In this document: piece after piece, positions 43,156 to 52,629 of the stretch | Layout: the number at the start of each line of letters is the position of its first letter | Numbering within the stretch: the stretch's first letter is position 1 | DNA from: Cohnella herbarum | GTDB lineage: Bacteria; Bacillota; Bacilli; Paenibacillales; Paenibacillaceae | Assembly: GCF_012849095.1 (NCBI RefSeq) | Contig: NZ_CP051680.1 | Location: 1,488,001-1,552,000, forward strand | Length of the DNA: 64,000 nt | Reading direction: 5' to 3' | Position numbers and translations under genes: made by a program | The notes under the pieces: model-generated | What the model was told of the DNA's origin: nothing | The model's input: only the letters and a program-made list of their open reading frames with translations | The model's database searches: none

Positions 43156-43977
43156 TTATTGGACAGCAGCAACAGGGAAAGGCAGTCGCGCCACTTCCAG
43201 CGTTGCTTTCACGATACTGTTGTTGTTCCCCGGAGTATAGGGGATAATCGTGATCCTTTTACCTGCAGTAAGCTTAAGCATGGTCGATGTCGTGACGAAA
43301 AAATTTCCGCCGGGAAAGCCGTTCGGCGTATAGTCAGTATACTTTTGCACGTAGTTCATTCCTCCTGCGGCCGGGAGTTCGACTATGCCGATCTCCACAG
43401 ACCCGGAATTACCGGGATATAGGAAGACTTCGTAGGAAACCTGGAACCAATAAATCCCGTCCGTCTTCGGAATGAACGTCGTACCGTCGAATTCGTCTCC
43501 TAAGTCAAAGGGTTGGGTATGAAAATAAATACTGTTGGGGTAATTCGTACTTTGATCATCGTTGGTTACAGCCTTAACCGCGGAGGCGACGATTTCCGTT
43601 CCCGGCATTCCGGGTATCCCCTGGGGTCCTTGCGGTCCGGTTGCGCCGGTCGGACCTGTGGCCCCTGTCGCACCCGTATTTCCCGATGACCCTTGCGGCC
43701 CAGTCGCGCCAGTCGCCCCGGTGTCGCCTTTCGCCCCTGTCGGGCCGACGGCTCCTTTAACTCCCGGATCTCCCTTGTCTACCTTGTCTCCCTTCGCCCC
43801 TTTCTCTCCCTTCGGTCCGATCACGTTCCAAGAGAGCAATTTCTCGTTCTTGAGACAAGACTTGGAGGAAGCGACAATCCGAAGATCTCCATTCGTCTTC
43901 GTGCAAGCGTATATAACGCTTGTCGTCGGTTTACTCTGAACGGCCGCAAAGACGCCTACGCCGGAGCAAATAAACAC
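43156..43977 (-). CDS. Short collagen-like protein with C1q/TNF-like head
   Basis: About 273 residues: a hydrophobic N-terminal signal or anchor, a short globular part ([20 protein letters not shown]), about 24 Gly-X-Y triplets ([12 protein letters not shown] to [10 protein letters not shown]), and a ~125-residue C-terminal head with [20 protein letters not shown] and [14 protein letters not shown], typical of C1q/TNF-like trimerising heads of BclA-type proteins. The N-terminus is uncertain: GTG 43977 lacks a ribosome site, and upstream codons to 44004 are open but have no standard start. It is probably a surface or spore filament protein. Confidence 0.8.
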   Translation of the reverse strand: MFICSGVGVFAAVQSKPTTSVIYACTKTNGDLRIVASSKSCLKNEKLLSWNVIGPKGEKGAKGDKVDKGDPGVKGAVGPTGAKGDTGATGATGPQGSSGNTGATGATGPTGATGPQGPQGIPGMPGTEIVASAVKAVTNDDQSTNYPNSIYFHTQPFDLGDEFDGTTFIPKTDGIYWFQVSYEVFLYPGNSGSVEIGIVELPAAGGMNYVQKYTDYTPNGFPGGNFFVTTSTMLKLTAGKRITIIPYTPGNNNSIVKATLEVARLPFPVAAVQ

Positions 43978-44025
43978 AGCAAAAGCTTGAAATATATTAC
44001 ATTATTTTTTTGGTTTCTTAACCGT

Positions 44026-44031
44026 TATAAT
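44026..44031 (+). promoter_or_regulatory. Candidate -10 TATAAT for the acetylation genes
   Basis: A perfect TATAAT lies 48 bases before the MBOAT start. The -35 region is T-rich and not a clear match. Confidence 0.35.
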
Positions 44032-44078
44032 CAGACTTATGTGACTAACGAGAATTCGACATATGGAGGAAATTTGTT

Positions 44079-45485
44079 TTGGTTTTTAGTTCAGTCCTAT
44101 TTTTGTTTTTCTTTTTACCGCTTGTTCTGGCGCTCTATTTCTCCGTTCCGTTCAAATATAAAAATACGATTCTGTTACTTTTCAGTTTAGTTTTCTATGC
44201 ATGGGGCGAACCCAGATATGTCGTTCTCATGATCTTATCCATTCTCATGAACTACGGTTACGGCATTTGGATCGATAAAACGCAACATCGCGAAAAAAAG
44301 AAAGTCTCGATATTAACGTTGGCCATCGTCATGAATATCGGACTTCTGGGTTTCTTTAAGTATGCGAATTTCTTCGTGGATGTCATGAATTCCGTTCTTC
44401 AAACGAATCTTCATCTAAAGCCGATTCCCTTACCGATAGGGATCTCTTTTTACACGTTCCATGCGCTCAGTTACTTAATCGACGTGTATCGAAAAAAAGA
44501 AAAAGCGCAACGGAATCTGTTCCGTCTGTCGCTTTACATTACGTTTTTCCCGCAACTCGTGGCAGGTCCGATTATTAGATATAACGCCGTCGCCGAACAA
44601 CTCGGCAAACGCGCGTTTTCTTCCCCCCAATTCGCCGAGGGAATCAAACGGTTCATTCTAGGTTTATCCAAAAAAATACTGTTGGCCAACCCGCTCGGGT
44701 CCGTCGCCGATACCGTATTCGCTTCGTCTCCGATGGATCTATCTACCGGAAGCGCTTGGCTTGGAATGATCGCGTATACGCTGCAAATCTATTTTGATTT
44801 CTCGGGATACAGCGATATGGCGATAGGTTTAGGTAAAATGTTCGGCTTCGAGTTCGCGGAGAACTTCAACTATCCGTATATCTCGAAGAGCATTTCCGAG
44901 TTCTGGAGACGCTGGCATATCTCGTTGGGCAGTTGGTTCAGGGACTATGTCTATATCCCGCTGGGCGGTAGCAGAGTCGCTCATTGGAAGATCTATCGCA
45001 ACTTATTCATCGTGTGGACGCTTACGGGGTTCTGGCATGGAGCCAGTTGGACTTTCCTTGCTTGGGGCACCTACTACGGAATCCTTATCGCTCTAGAAAA
45101 AGCCGGCCTTGAAAAATGGCTATCCAAGATTTATCCGTTAAACCATGTTATCGTGCTGCTGCTTGTCATGATCGGATGGGTTTTCTTTCGCGCCGACAAC
45201 TTCGGTTACGCGATGGATTTCATGTCTACCCTTTTCTATTCCAATGGCAACGCGATCTTCGATTCACAGGCCCTATCGTTGTTATCTTTGAACTGGCTGC
45301 CTTTTGCCATTGCGATTCTCGTTGCTATGCCAGTGTATCCGAAGCTTCAGAAGTTACGATTCAGTCAATCGATTACGAACGCGCTAACCGTTTTTGCAAT
45401 GCTGTTCCACTTCTTCCTTCTCGCGGAAGTGATCTTGTATTTGATTAATTCAACCTACAACCCATTCCTGTATTTTAGATTCTGA
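44079..45485 (+). CDS. MBOAT-family O-acyltransferase (AlgI/DltB-like)
   Basis: A 468-residue membrane protein with about 11 spans. It has the MBOAT hallmarks: RRWHISLGSWFRDYVYIPLG with its conserved His, and the invariant His in LTGFWHGASWTFLAWG. It moves acetyl groups across the membrane for O-acetylation of an extracellular polysaccharide. TTG 44079 follows GGAGG. It is 20 bases upstream of its AlgJ-like partner, the standard AlgI/AlgJ arrangement. The acceptor polysaccharide is not known. Confidence 0.92.
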   Translation: MVFSSVLFLFFFLPLVLALYFSVPFKYKNTILLLFSLVFYAWGEPRYVVLMILSILMNYGYGIWIDKTQHREKKKVSILTLAIVMNIGLLGFFKYANFFVDVMNSVLQTNLHLKPIPLPIGISFYTFHALSYLIDVYRKKEKAQRNLFRLSLYITFFPQLVAGPIIRYNAVAEQLGKRAFSSPQFAEGIKRFILGLSKKILLANPLGSVADTVFASSPMDLSTGSAWLGMIAYTLQIYFDFSGYSDMAIGLGKMFGFEFAENFNYPYISKSISEFWRRWHISLGSWFRDYVYIPLGGSRVAHWKIYRNLFIVWTLTGFWHGASWTFLAWGTYYGILIALEKAGLEKWLSKIYPLNHVIVLLLVMIGWVFFRADNFGYAMDFMSTLFYSNGNAIFDSQALSLLSLNWLPFAIAILVAMPVYPKLQKLRFSQSITNALTVFAMLFHFFLLAEVILYLINSTYNPFLYFRF

Positions 45486-45505
45486 TTTTCGTAAGGAGCT
45501 ACAAA

Positions 45506-46792
45506 GTGAACAAACGGATTTCAATCGTTTATATCGTCGTCTTCATAGCCATTATTTTCGGTTTCGCGATTGCCAGCATTCTTAAACCGGATAGAGACAT
45601 CTCCGCTATTGAAAACAGAACGTTAAGCCAGTTGCCTAGGATCAGTTTGGAAGCCATTTCTACGCGCAGTTTTTTCGAAGATATGAACCAATACGCCAAT
45701 GATCAAATCGTGTTCCGCGATGAAATGGTAAGCATTTACCAAAATCAGCAAAATTCTAAGTTGTTCAACTCCATGCTGTTCGAAAACTTGCTTCGTGCTA
45801 ACAAGCCGCATAATCCCGAAGAGGGAACCGCCATTAAAGATTCGCGCATCGTATCCGGACTTGTCGTCACGAACCACAAGTGGATTATGCCCGTTACCGA
45901 CAAAGTCGTTCATACGGATAAAATCGACGAATCGACCGCCAAATTAAACGAAGCGGTTAAATTCGCCGAAGCGCGAAACACGGAAACGTATTTTGTTTTT
46001 AACCCGTCCAGAACCAAAGCGCTGATGCATTTATATCCTGAGTATTTGCAAACCGATGCTTATGCCCGTTCCAAAGACTATTTCTTATCCAAGCTCGATC
46101 CTAATATTAACGTCGTTAATATTGGCGACAAGTTCGATTCTTTCACGAAAGCGCAGTTGGAGGAACGCTACTTGGAAACCGACCACCATTGGAACATCAA
46201 GGGCGCCTTTACGGCTTATCAGGAAATGATAACCCAGATCTCTAACAAGTCGGCCTTATTCGAAGATACGCCGCTAACTCTGAACGATATCTACGTATCT
46301 CAATTAACGACTGGCAACTTCGAAGGCAGCTATAACATTCAAATCAATAATGCCGTAAGTCCCAGAAGAGCGGATAGAACGATCCTCTATGAACCGAAAG
46401 TGCCGTTCTCCTTTCACAATTTCGAAGTCATTAACAAAGACGGACAACAAACCGTTTCGAGCTTTAAAGATTTTTACGGTTTCAAAAAAGGGCGAAGCAC
46501 TTATTCTTATGGAGCCATCTACGGCGGCGACAGACGTAAAATCGCTTATGAGAATCCGAAAGCGAATAATCGATTAAACGTCTTGCTGCTGAAAGATTCT
46601 TTCATGAATCCTATAACGCCGTATTTGGCTCAACATTTTAACAAACTTACCGTTTACGATAGTCGTTATTATTCGGAATTCAGCCTGAAGAAGATTCTCG
46701 CGAGCGAGCATTACGATGTATTGATCATCGCATTCCACGACGACAATCTGTTCAGCGATACCTATAATTTCGAGAAGATTGCCGGAAATTAG
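45506..46792 (+). CDS. AlgJ/AlgX-like SGNH acetyltransferase (DHHW family)
   Basis: A 428-residue protein with an N-terminal signal anchor (VYIVVFIAIIFGFAIASILK) and an extracellular SGNH-type domain. The DHHW signature is intact in TDHHWNIKGAFTAY, and LLKDSFMNPITPYLAQHF supplies the serine region. It accepts acetyl from the MBOAT partner and puts it on a cell-surface glycan. GTG 45506 follows AAGGAG. Confidence 0.88.
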   Translation: MNKRISIVYIVVFIAIIFGFAIASILKPDRDISAIENRTLSQLPRISLEAISTRSFFEDMNQYANDQIVFRDEMVSIYQNQQNSKLFNSMLFENLLRANKPHNPEEGTAIKDSRIVSGLVVTNHKWIMPVTDKVVHTDKIDESTAKLNEAVKFAEARNTETYFVFNPSRTKALMHLYPEYLQTDAYARSKDYFLSKLDPNINVVNIGDKFDSFTKAQLEERYLETDHHWNIKGAFTAYQEMITQISNKSALFEDTPLTLNDIYVSQLTTGNFEGSYNIQINNAVSPRRADRTILYEPKVPFSFHNFEVINKDGQQTVSSFKDFYGFKKGRSTYSYGAIYGGDRRKIAYENPKANNRLNVLLLKDSFMNPITPYLAQHFNKLTVYDSRYYSEFSLKKILASEHYDVLIIAFHDDNLFSDTYNFEKIAGN

Positions 46793-46829
46793 GTTTATTC
46801 CCTTCCGTGAAACCAATGGAATAGCCCAA

Positions 46830-48776
46830 TCAGCTACGTAGCCAAACGCTCATCTCCCCGGGCTGGCGATTTCCCCACAAATAATAGGGAATCGCTTTGA
46901 AGCGGACGGGCCGCGTCTGGTCCTTGAGCGGCTGGTAAGGCTGTCCCTCCGACCAAACGGAATCGTCGACGACCAGCCCGTCGCCCTCTACGATAACGCA
47001 ACCGTCGAGCAGATCGGCGACAAAGCTCTCCGTAAGCTTCGGTTCTTCGGCAAGGGAGAACGAGGAAAGCGGAGTCACGTTATCCGCTTCTTCGACACAA
47101 TAGACGAGCGGGCCGCGCTGAATGGCGGCCTTGCCCGCGTCTGCTCGGATTAACGGGTGGGCGGCGATCAGCTTCGTCTCCAGCGGTAACAACCACTCCA
47201 CTCTATCGCCTTCCGACCAGATTTGCTCCGCTTTCGCATATCCGTTATCCACGCGATAATTTTGAGTTTCCCCGTTCACTTTCATAACCGGCAGGCGGCT
47301 CTGGAACCAGCCTGGTACGCGGAGCGCTAACTCAAACTCGGCGCCATCGCCGCCGTCCGGAATCGATACCTCGAATTCGACCTTGCCGTTCCAAGGCAGT
47401 TCCGACCGCTGGCGCAACGTCACGCTTCGTCCGGCAAGTTCGAACGAGACTTCGCTGCCGATAAACAAATGTGCATAGACCGTCTTGCCGTCATCGGATA
47501 CGTCGTAAATGTAATCGCTCAACGAGCTGAGCAGACGGGCTACGTTAGGCGGGCAGCAAGAACAGCCGAACCACTTCTGACGTACGGCCTTCACATGATG
47601 CCTGTCGGGATTTTTGGCGCTTGCGTCCGGCCATACCTCTAACGGGTTCACATAGAAAAAATGCTTGCCGTCTTTAGACATGCTTCCAAGCACATTGTTG
47701 TAAAGCGCCCTCTCCATTACGTCGGCGTATTCGCTCTTGGCTTCTATCTGCAGCATCCTTCGCGCCCAGAAGATCAAGCCGATCGAGGCGCAAGTTTCCG
47801 CGTAAACGGTATCGTTGGGCAGGTCGTAATCGAACGAGAATGCTTCGCCGAGATGCGTCGAACCGATGCCACCGGTAATGTACATTTGCTTGCCGGTCGT
47901 ATTAGCCCACAGTCGCTCGCAGGCTTCGCGCAGTTTGGCGTCACCTGTCAATCGCGCCAGATCGGCCATCGCCGAATACATGTAGACGGCCCGCACGGAG
48001 TGTCCGACGGCAGCCGATTGCTCTCGTACGGGAAGATGGCTTTGATACATTTCGAGATTGGGCTCGGACGTTGTTCCCTGTACCCAGTAGCTTGTCCGTC
48101 CGCGGCGCTCCCATTCCTCGAAGAAGTAGTTCGGCTTACTTCCCCGCTCATCGATGAAGTAGCGGCTTAGGTTCACATAACGTTGTTCTCCCGTCACCCG
48201 ATACAGCTTGACAAGAGCCAACTCGATCTCCTGATGGCCGCAATATCCCCGAATTTGGCCCGGCTTCGTTCCGAATTGGTTATCGATAAGGTCGGCGAAA
48301 CGGCAGACGATATCGAGCAGCTTGCGTTTTCCCGTGGCTTCGAAATAAGCGACGGCGGCTTCGATCATATGACCGGCGCAATATAACTCGTGAGCTTCGT
48401 AAAGATTGGTCCATTGTTTGCCTGGTTCCTTGATCGTATAGTACGTATTCAAGTATCCGTTCTCATGCTGGGCTTGACCGATCAAGTCGATCACGTCATC
48501 GGCGATCTTCTCGAGTTCAGGGTCCGGATGATGACGGAGCGAAAAGCCGACCGCCTCCAACCACTTGGCCAAATCGCTGTCTTGAAACACAAAGCCGCCG
48601 AATTCGCCTTCCTTCAGCCCTGCGGCAATACGGAAGTTTCGAATCGCATGGCTAGGTTCCGCGCCTTCGATCCGATCGTTCAGCGCTTCCCACTGGTAAG
48701 GGATGACGGTTTGGCGAACCAGCTCCGAGTAACCATTCCAAAAATCGTCTTGGATATATACTTTCGTCTCCCGCAT
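46830..48776 (-). CDS. Beta-L-arabinofuranosidase, GH127
   Basis: A 648-residue cytosolic GH127 enzyme ((alpha/alpha)6 barrel plus beta domains). The zinc and catalytic residues of HypBA1-type enzymes are visible: Glu and Cys in VYAETCASIG, and the Cys pair in WFGCSCCPPNVARL. The N-terminal pattern DDFWNGYSELVRQTVIPYQW also fits. ATG 48776 has GGAGG five bases upstream; a start at 48788 would place the ribosome site inside the gene. It releases beta-linked arabinofuranose, as found in plant glycoproteins. It is divergent from the AraC regulator, which probably controls it. Confidence 0.92.
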   Translation of the reverse strand: MRETKVYIQDDFWNGYSELVRQTVIPYQWEALNDRIEGAEPSHAIRNFRIAAGLKEGEFGGFVFQDSDLAKWLEAVGFSLRHHPDPELEKIADDVIDLIGQAQHENGYLNTYYTIKEPGKQWTNLYEAHELYCAGHMIEAAVAYFEATGKRKLLDIVCRFADLIDNQFGTKPGQIRGYCGHQEIELALVKLYRVTGEQRYVNLSRYFIDERGSKPNYFFEEWERRGRTSYWVQGTTSEPNLEMYQSHLPVREQSAAVGHSVRAVYMYSAMADLARLTGDAKLREACERLWANTTGKQMYITGGIGSTHLGEAFSFDYDLPNDTVYAETCASIGLIFWARRMLQIEAKSEYADVMERALYNNVLGSMSKDGKHFFYVNPLEVWPDASAKNPDRHHVKAVRQKWFGCSCCPPNVARLLSSLSDYIYDVSDDGKTVYAHLFIGSEVSFELAGRSVTLRQRSELPWNGKVEFEVSIPDGGDGAEFELALRVPGWFQSRLPVMKVNGETQNYRVDNGYAKAEQIWSEGDRVEWLLPLETKLIAAHPLIRADAGKAAIQRGPLVYCVEEADNVTPLSSFSLAEEPKLTESFVADLLDGCVIVEGDGLVVDDSVWSEGQPYQPLKDQTRPVRFKAIPYYLWGNRQPGEMSVWLRS

Positions 48777-48905
48777 AAGAACCTCCATGAAAATATAGAA
48801 TTTGACTCCTTATAGGTTCGAGTATATGCTTTTTCCAAAAGGCGAAATAGGAACGGAATAAACTTTTTTTTATACAAAATGACACAGAAGGTTGAGGGAA
48901 TTGGG

Positions 48906-49754
48906 ATGAGTGAAGCGTCCATCGTTGAGTTGCAAGCCCCTCCGCTCCCGTATTTCGTGGAAGCCGGGCGTGCGGAGTTCCGGGCCGGCGATCGTCATCC
49001 TAATCGAAGAAACCTCGGCATTTACGATCTGCTGATCATGGCCGAGGGAGAGCTTCATATCGGAGAAAACGGGAAAGAATGGTCTCTACGCGAAGGAGAT
49101 ACGTTATTATTGCTGCCTTACGGGGAGCATTATTCGGTCAAGCCATGCGAGCGGAAAACGGTGTTTTACTGGGTTCATTTTGAGCATGTAGCCAAGCAGC
49201 AAGGTGTTCACGCCGAAGAAACGGACACCCATGCATTGCTTCCGTTCGGTAATCCCTACTCGCTTCGAATTCCTAAACAGATTTGCTTGTCCAATCCCCA
49301 GATCGCCTTCGAACTGATGCGACAGCTGTTGCTGCTGCCGGTCGGCGACTCTTTCTGGGAAGAACAGCGCCTGTTTGCCGGAATTCTCGCCCTGCTGGAG
49401 GAAGGAAGGTCGAGCGGGACAAGCTCGTCCGCGACCCGGTTGGCGGAGAAGGCCGCAGCTTACCTTCAATTAAACTTCCGAAATGAAATCACGAACGAGA
49501 CTCTGGCTGAGGAGCTCCATTTTCATCCCAACTATATCGTTCGCTGCATGAAAATGAAGTACGGAGTCACGCCGATTCACTATTTGCTCGAGTTCCGCCT
49601 AGAGCGGGCCAAGCGTCTCCTCGTCTCTACGGAATGGTCGATTGAACGGATCGCGGAAGAAGTCGGTTTTCGGTACTCCCCCTACTTCTCATCCTCTTTC
49701 AAGCGCAGCGTCGGCCTGTCTCCTCTCAAATACCGTAAGCAGTATGTGAATTGA
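48906..49754 (+). CDS. AraC-family regulator
   Basis: A 282-residue regulator with an N-terminal cupin sensor (LLIMAEGELHIGENGKEWSL; LLLPYGEHYSVKP) and a C-terminal double HTH (TLAEELHFHPNYIVRCMKMK; SIERIAEEVGFRYSPYFSSS FKRSVGLSP). ATG 48906 has GAGGG at normal spacing; 27 bases earlier an ATG lacks one. It probably activates the divergent GH127 gene in response to an arabinoside. No operator was recognised in the 129-base divergent gap. Confidence 0.88.
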   Translation: MSEASIVELQAPPLPYFVEAGRAEFRAGDRHPNRRNLGIYDLLIMAEGELHIGENGKEWSLREGDTLLLLPYGEHYSVKPCERKTVFYWVHFEHVAKQQGVHAEETDTHALLPFGNPYSLRIPKQICLSNPQIAFELMRQLLLLPVGDSFWEEQRLFAGILALLEEGRSSGTSSSATRLAEKAAAYLQLNFRNEITNETLAEELHFHPNYIVRCMKMKYGVTPIHYLLEFRLERAKRLLVSTEWSIERIAEEVGFRYSPYFSSSFKRSVGLSPLKYRKQYVN

Positions 49755-49771
49755 CGGATGTGTTACATGAA

Positions 49772-50701
49772 TTACAATATGTAATTTAATTCGGATATAA
49801 TCGCATCTTTGGAAGAATATTGGGGCTGGTAGCCAATCATATCCGATTTCCTGTTAAGCGAATAGTAGTTTGATTTCAAGCCCGTGACCGAAGTAATTTC
49901 CGTTTCCTTTTCGATCTTGACCCTTAATCCATAGTTCTTCTCGAAAAATTCAAGCATCTGGAACTTACTGATCGGTTCTAAGCTATACACATCGAACACA
50001 TCGTTAATATTGCGAATATTAATGCATCTTTCGATTAACTCAACCAAATCCCTAGGATGTATGTAATCTCTTACCATGTCGTTACTTCCCGTTACAAACT
50101 CTTTATCTCGTTTTAAACTATTGACGATCTCGCTAAGAAAATAAGGCATTTTCAAATCGATATACCTGCTGAAAAATCCGAATACTCTTAAATCCACGAT
50201 ATTGAATTTAGAAAATGACCGATGCTTGGCCTCCGTATTCATTTTGGAAATGGTATAGTAATCCGTTGAAGAGATGTTATTGATGTTGATGACGGCTGTT
50301 TTATTCTGATCCGCGGGCGTATTGAAATTTGAACCGTAGGCAATGCCGCTGCTAAAATTGATATACAAAGTTTTGGGACTGTTTTCTATATACCTTAAGG
50401 CTAAATTATCGAATTCCTCGGTCAATCTGAATATATCCCCGCCTACTTTTTTCAATTTGGCAGGATCGCCGATCCCCACGCAATTCATAATCGCGTCGTA
50501 GTTCAGCTCCATGAAGGAACTAAAAGAATGGACTGCTATACCCGAGCAATCAGCGATCTCGGCTTTAAGGAAGGCTTGTAACCGTTCCTGATTTCTAGCA
50601 AACAGAAATAATTCGTAATTCGTATTTTTGGATAAACCCATTATGATATTTTTGGCAATATGCCCCGTGGCTCCTAAAATCGCAATTTTAGTTTTACTCA
50701 T
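49772..50701 (-). CDS. NAD-dependent epimerase/reductase, last gene of the sugar operon
   Basis: A 309-residue short-chain (extended SDR) enzyme: Rossmann motif GATGHIAKNI at residues 10-19, catalytic YYTISK, and a C-terminal domain with YIHPRDLVELIERCI. It resembles nucleotide-sugar reductases and epimerases. It is 22 bases downstream of the aldolase in a tight four-gene operon. I infer that it reduces or epimerises the sugar made by the operon; YerF-type reductases that finish yersiniose are a precedent for this class of step. Confidence 0.8.
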   Translation of the reverse strand: MSKTKIAILGATGHIAKNIIMGLSKNTNYELFLFARNQERLQAFLKAEIADCSGIAVHSFSSFMELNYDAIMNCVGIGDPAKLKKVGGDIFRLTEEFDNLALRYIENSPKTLYINFSSGIAYGSNFNTPADQNKTAVININNISSTDYYTISKMNTEAKHRSFSKFNIVDLRVFGFFSRYIDLKMPYFLSEIVNSLKRDKEFVTGSNDMVRDYIHPRDLVELIERCINIRNINDVFDVYSLEPISKFQMLEFFEKNYGLRVKIEKETEITSVTGLKSNYYSLNRKSDMIGYQPQYSSKDAIISELNYIL

Positions 50702-50723
50702 AGGATCTCCTTTCTATTCGTCA

Positions 50724-51728
50724 TTATCGTAATTGGGAAAGACTCACGGCAACCTCTAGAATCAAATCCTCCTGACCTGCGACTACTTTTCTTTTGCCCA
50801 ACTCGAAATAAATGTCTTTGGGATCCAGATTATATTGTTTGGCTATTCGCTCCACGGGTTTTGCAAATCCCGAAAATACACCCGCCATTCCGCTAACAAT
50901 GCTAGACGAGCTAATCGTCGGAACCGTTATGAAGTTTTGCTCGGCTACATCGGAAGCATCCAATAACCTGTATAAGTCAATTCCAGTCTCATATCCCGTT
51001 AATTGCAATACAGCGATGAGAACTTCTAATTGGGCATTTCCTGCCCCTGCTCCGAAGCCTTTCATTGTAGCATCTAATATAGTTGCCCCCTCTTCGATTG
51101 CGGCAACGGAATTTGCGATGGCCATTCCCAGATTATTATGAGCATGAAATCCGACTGGAATATCCAAGCTGCTTACCAAAGCTTTCATTTTCTCTTTTAC
51201 CTCTTCGGGTAAATAGGCACCAGCGGAATCCATGATTATGATGCCTTGAGCGCCATAGCTTTGCATTTTCTTCGCTTCGGCAATTAAGATCGAAGCTGGT
51301 GCCATATGCGACATCATTAGAACGCCGTAGACTTCTCTTTCCCTTGTACGGCAATGCTCGATATGCCTCTGCGTAACATCCGCTTCCGTACAATGCGAGG
51401 CAACTCGTATGACATCTACTCCGATATCTATCGCATTGTTTAGATCTTTCTTAATGGTAGCAAAGCCTGGAATCACATGAATGCCTAACTTCGTTCTCTT
51501 CAAATGTTCTCTGCATACTTCTAGCATTTGTTTATCCGAAACGAGACTCTCGCCTAATTGCAATGAAGATGCCCCGAGTCCGTTACCATGCCCGACTTCA
51601 ACGATGGGAATCGACGCTTCTTCTGCCATTCGGGTATAAGCGCTAATCTGCTCTACGGTTAATCGATGATGAATGGCATGTGATCCGTCCCTTAAGGTTG
51701 GGTCGCTAATTAAAATAGGTCTCATCAT
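50724..51728 (-). CDS. 4-hydroxy-2-oxovalerate aldolase (DmpG/MhpE family)
   Basis: A 334-residue class II aldolase that interconverts a 4-hydroxy-2-oxoacid with pyruvate and an aldehyde. The active-site start ISDPTLRDGSHAIHHRL, the metal-site VGFHAHNNLGMAIANSVAA and ILDATMKGFGAGAGNAQLE are all conserved. It lies 13 bases downstream of the acetaldehyde dehydrogenase, its usual partner in a channelling complex. In aromatic degradation the pair runs in the breakdown direction, but no aromatic ring-cleavage genes are here. The sugar-cluster setting suggests a biosynthetic role. Confidence 0.9.
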   Translation of the reverse strand: MMRPILISDPTLRDGSHAIHHRLTVEQISAYTRMAEEASIPIVEVGHGNGLGASSLQLGESLVSDKQMLEVCREHLKRTKLGIHVIPGFATIKKDLNNAIDIGVDVIRVASHCTEADVTQRHIEHCRTREREVYGVLMMSHMAPASILIAEAKKMQSYGAQGIIIMDSAGAYLPEEVKEKMKALVSSLDIPVGFHAHNNLGMAIANSVAAIEEGATILDATMKGFGAGAGNAQLEVLIAVLQLTGYETGIDLYRLLDASDVAEQNFITVPTISSSSIVSGMAGVFSGFAKPVERIAKQYNLDPKDIYFELGKRKVVAGQEDLILEVAVSLSQLR

Positions 51729-51741
51729 CTACCCCGCCCCT

Positions 51742-52611
51742 TTAGAGATTGTGTATTTTAGCGTATTCTTCCGCAATCGCAATAGCAGCACAGTTGATAA
51801 TGTCTAAATTACCTGCGTACGTAGGCAAATAATCGCCTAAGCCCTGTACTTTAACCATGACAACAATTCTCCCGTTCTCGATCGTAGGGGGAACAATCAG
51901 CTTGTATCCGGGTACGAAGCTTTGGATGGAGGTTATCATTTCATTCACGGAAGACAACAGAGCATCCATATCAGGCTTGTCGACTAACGCGAATATCGTT
52001 GTTTGCATATCGATGCAAGGATTTGCCGGATTTAAATTGAGGATCGCCTTTGCTCTATTACAACCCGAAAAGTGCTTGATTGCTTCTTCCGTCGTCTCAA
52101 TATATTCATCCAGGTTTGTTCTTGTTGCGGGTCCGGCGCTTTTCGAAGATATGCTCGATACCACTTCAATGTAATTCACGTTCTTTTGCGACTTACCGAT
52201 GGCATACGCAATCGGTAAAGAGGCTTGTCCGCCGCAAGTAATCATATTTACGTTGTCTCGATCCAGGCATTCTTTCAAATTGATTGCGGGGACGCACATT
52301 TCCCCGATATTGGACGGGGTCATATCGATTACGAATTTTCCTAATCTCTTCAATATGGGCGCGTGATCTAAGTGATCCCTTGCCGAGGTCGCGTCGACGA
52401 CTACATCGCATAAAGATGGATCCATCACAATGGAGTTGATGCTTGTATCATACGTGGGGACTCCTAAACTTCGAGCCTTTAGCATTCCTGGAGAATTCGC
52501 GTTTCTTCCTATAAACATCGTGCATTCCAGATAAGGCGATCGTATTATTTTTATAAGGAGATCCGTTCCTATATTGCCGCTTCCCACTATGGCCACTTTT
52601 AATTTATTCAT
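51742..52611 (-). CDS. Acetaldehyde dehydrogenase, acylating (DmpF/MhpF family)
   Basis: A 289-residue CoA-acylating aldehyde dehydrogenase. The Rossmann start KVAIVGSGNIGTDLLIKI is followed by MFIGRNANSPGM, and the catalytic Cys lies in NMITCGGQASLPIAYAI; the dimerisation/aldolase-contact part includes RTNLDEYIETTEEAI. It interconverts acyl-CoA and aldehyde with NAD(H). Next to the aldolase it could make an aldehyde from acyl-CoA and hand it on for chain extension with pyruvate. It is second in the four-gene operon, 18 bases after the TPP enzyme. Confidence 0.9.
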   Translation of the reverse strand: MNKLKVAIVGSGNIGTDLLIKIIRSPYLECTMFIGRNANSPGMLKARSLGVPTYDTSINSIVMDPSLCDVVVDATSARDHLDHAPILKRLGKFVIDMTPSNIGEMCVPAINLKECLDRDNVNMITCGGQASLPIAYAIGKSQKNVNYIEVVSSISSKSAGPATRTNLDEYIETTEEAIKHFSGCNRAKAILNLNPANPCIDMQTTIFALVDKPDMDALLSSVNEMITSIQSFVPGYKLIVPPTIENGRIVVMVKVQGLGDYLPTYAGNLDIINCAAIAIAEEYAKIHNL

Positions 52612-52629
52612 TTTTATCTCCCCAATAGT

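Noticed and set aside
50724..52611. Aldolase and acetaldehyde dehydrogenase as part of an aromatic meta-cleavage pathway
   Set aside because: No dioxygenase, hydrolase or hydratase genes of that pathway are in the window, and the flanks are sugar-nucleotide and glycosyltransferase genes.
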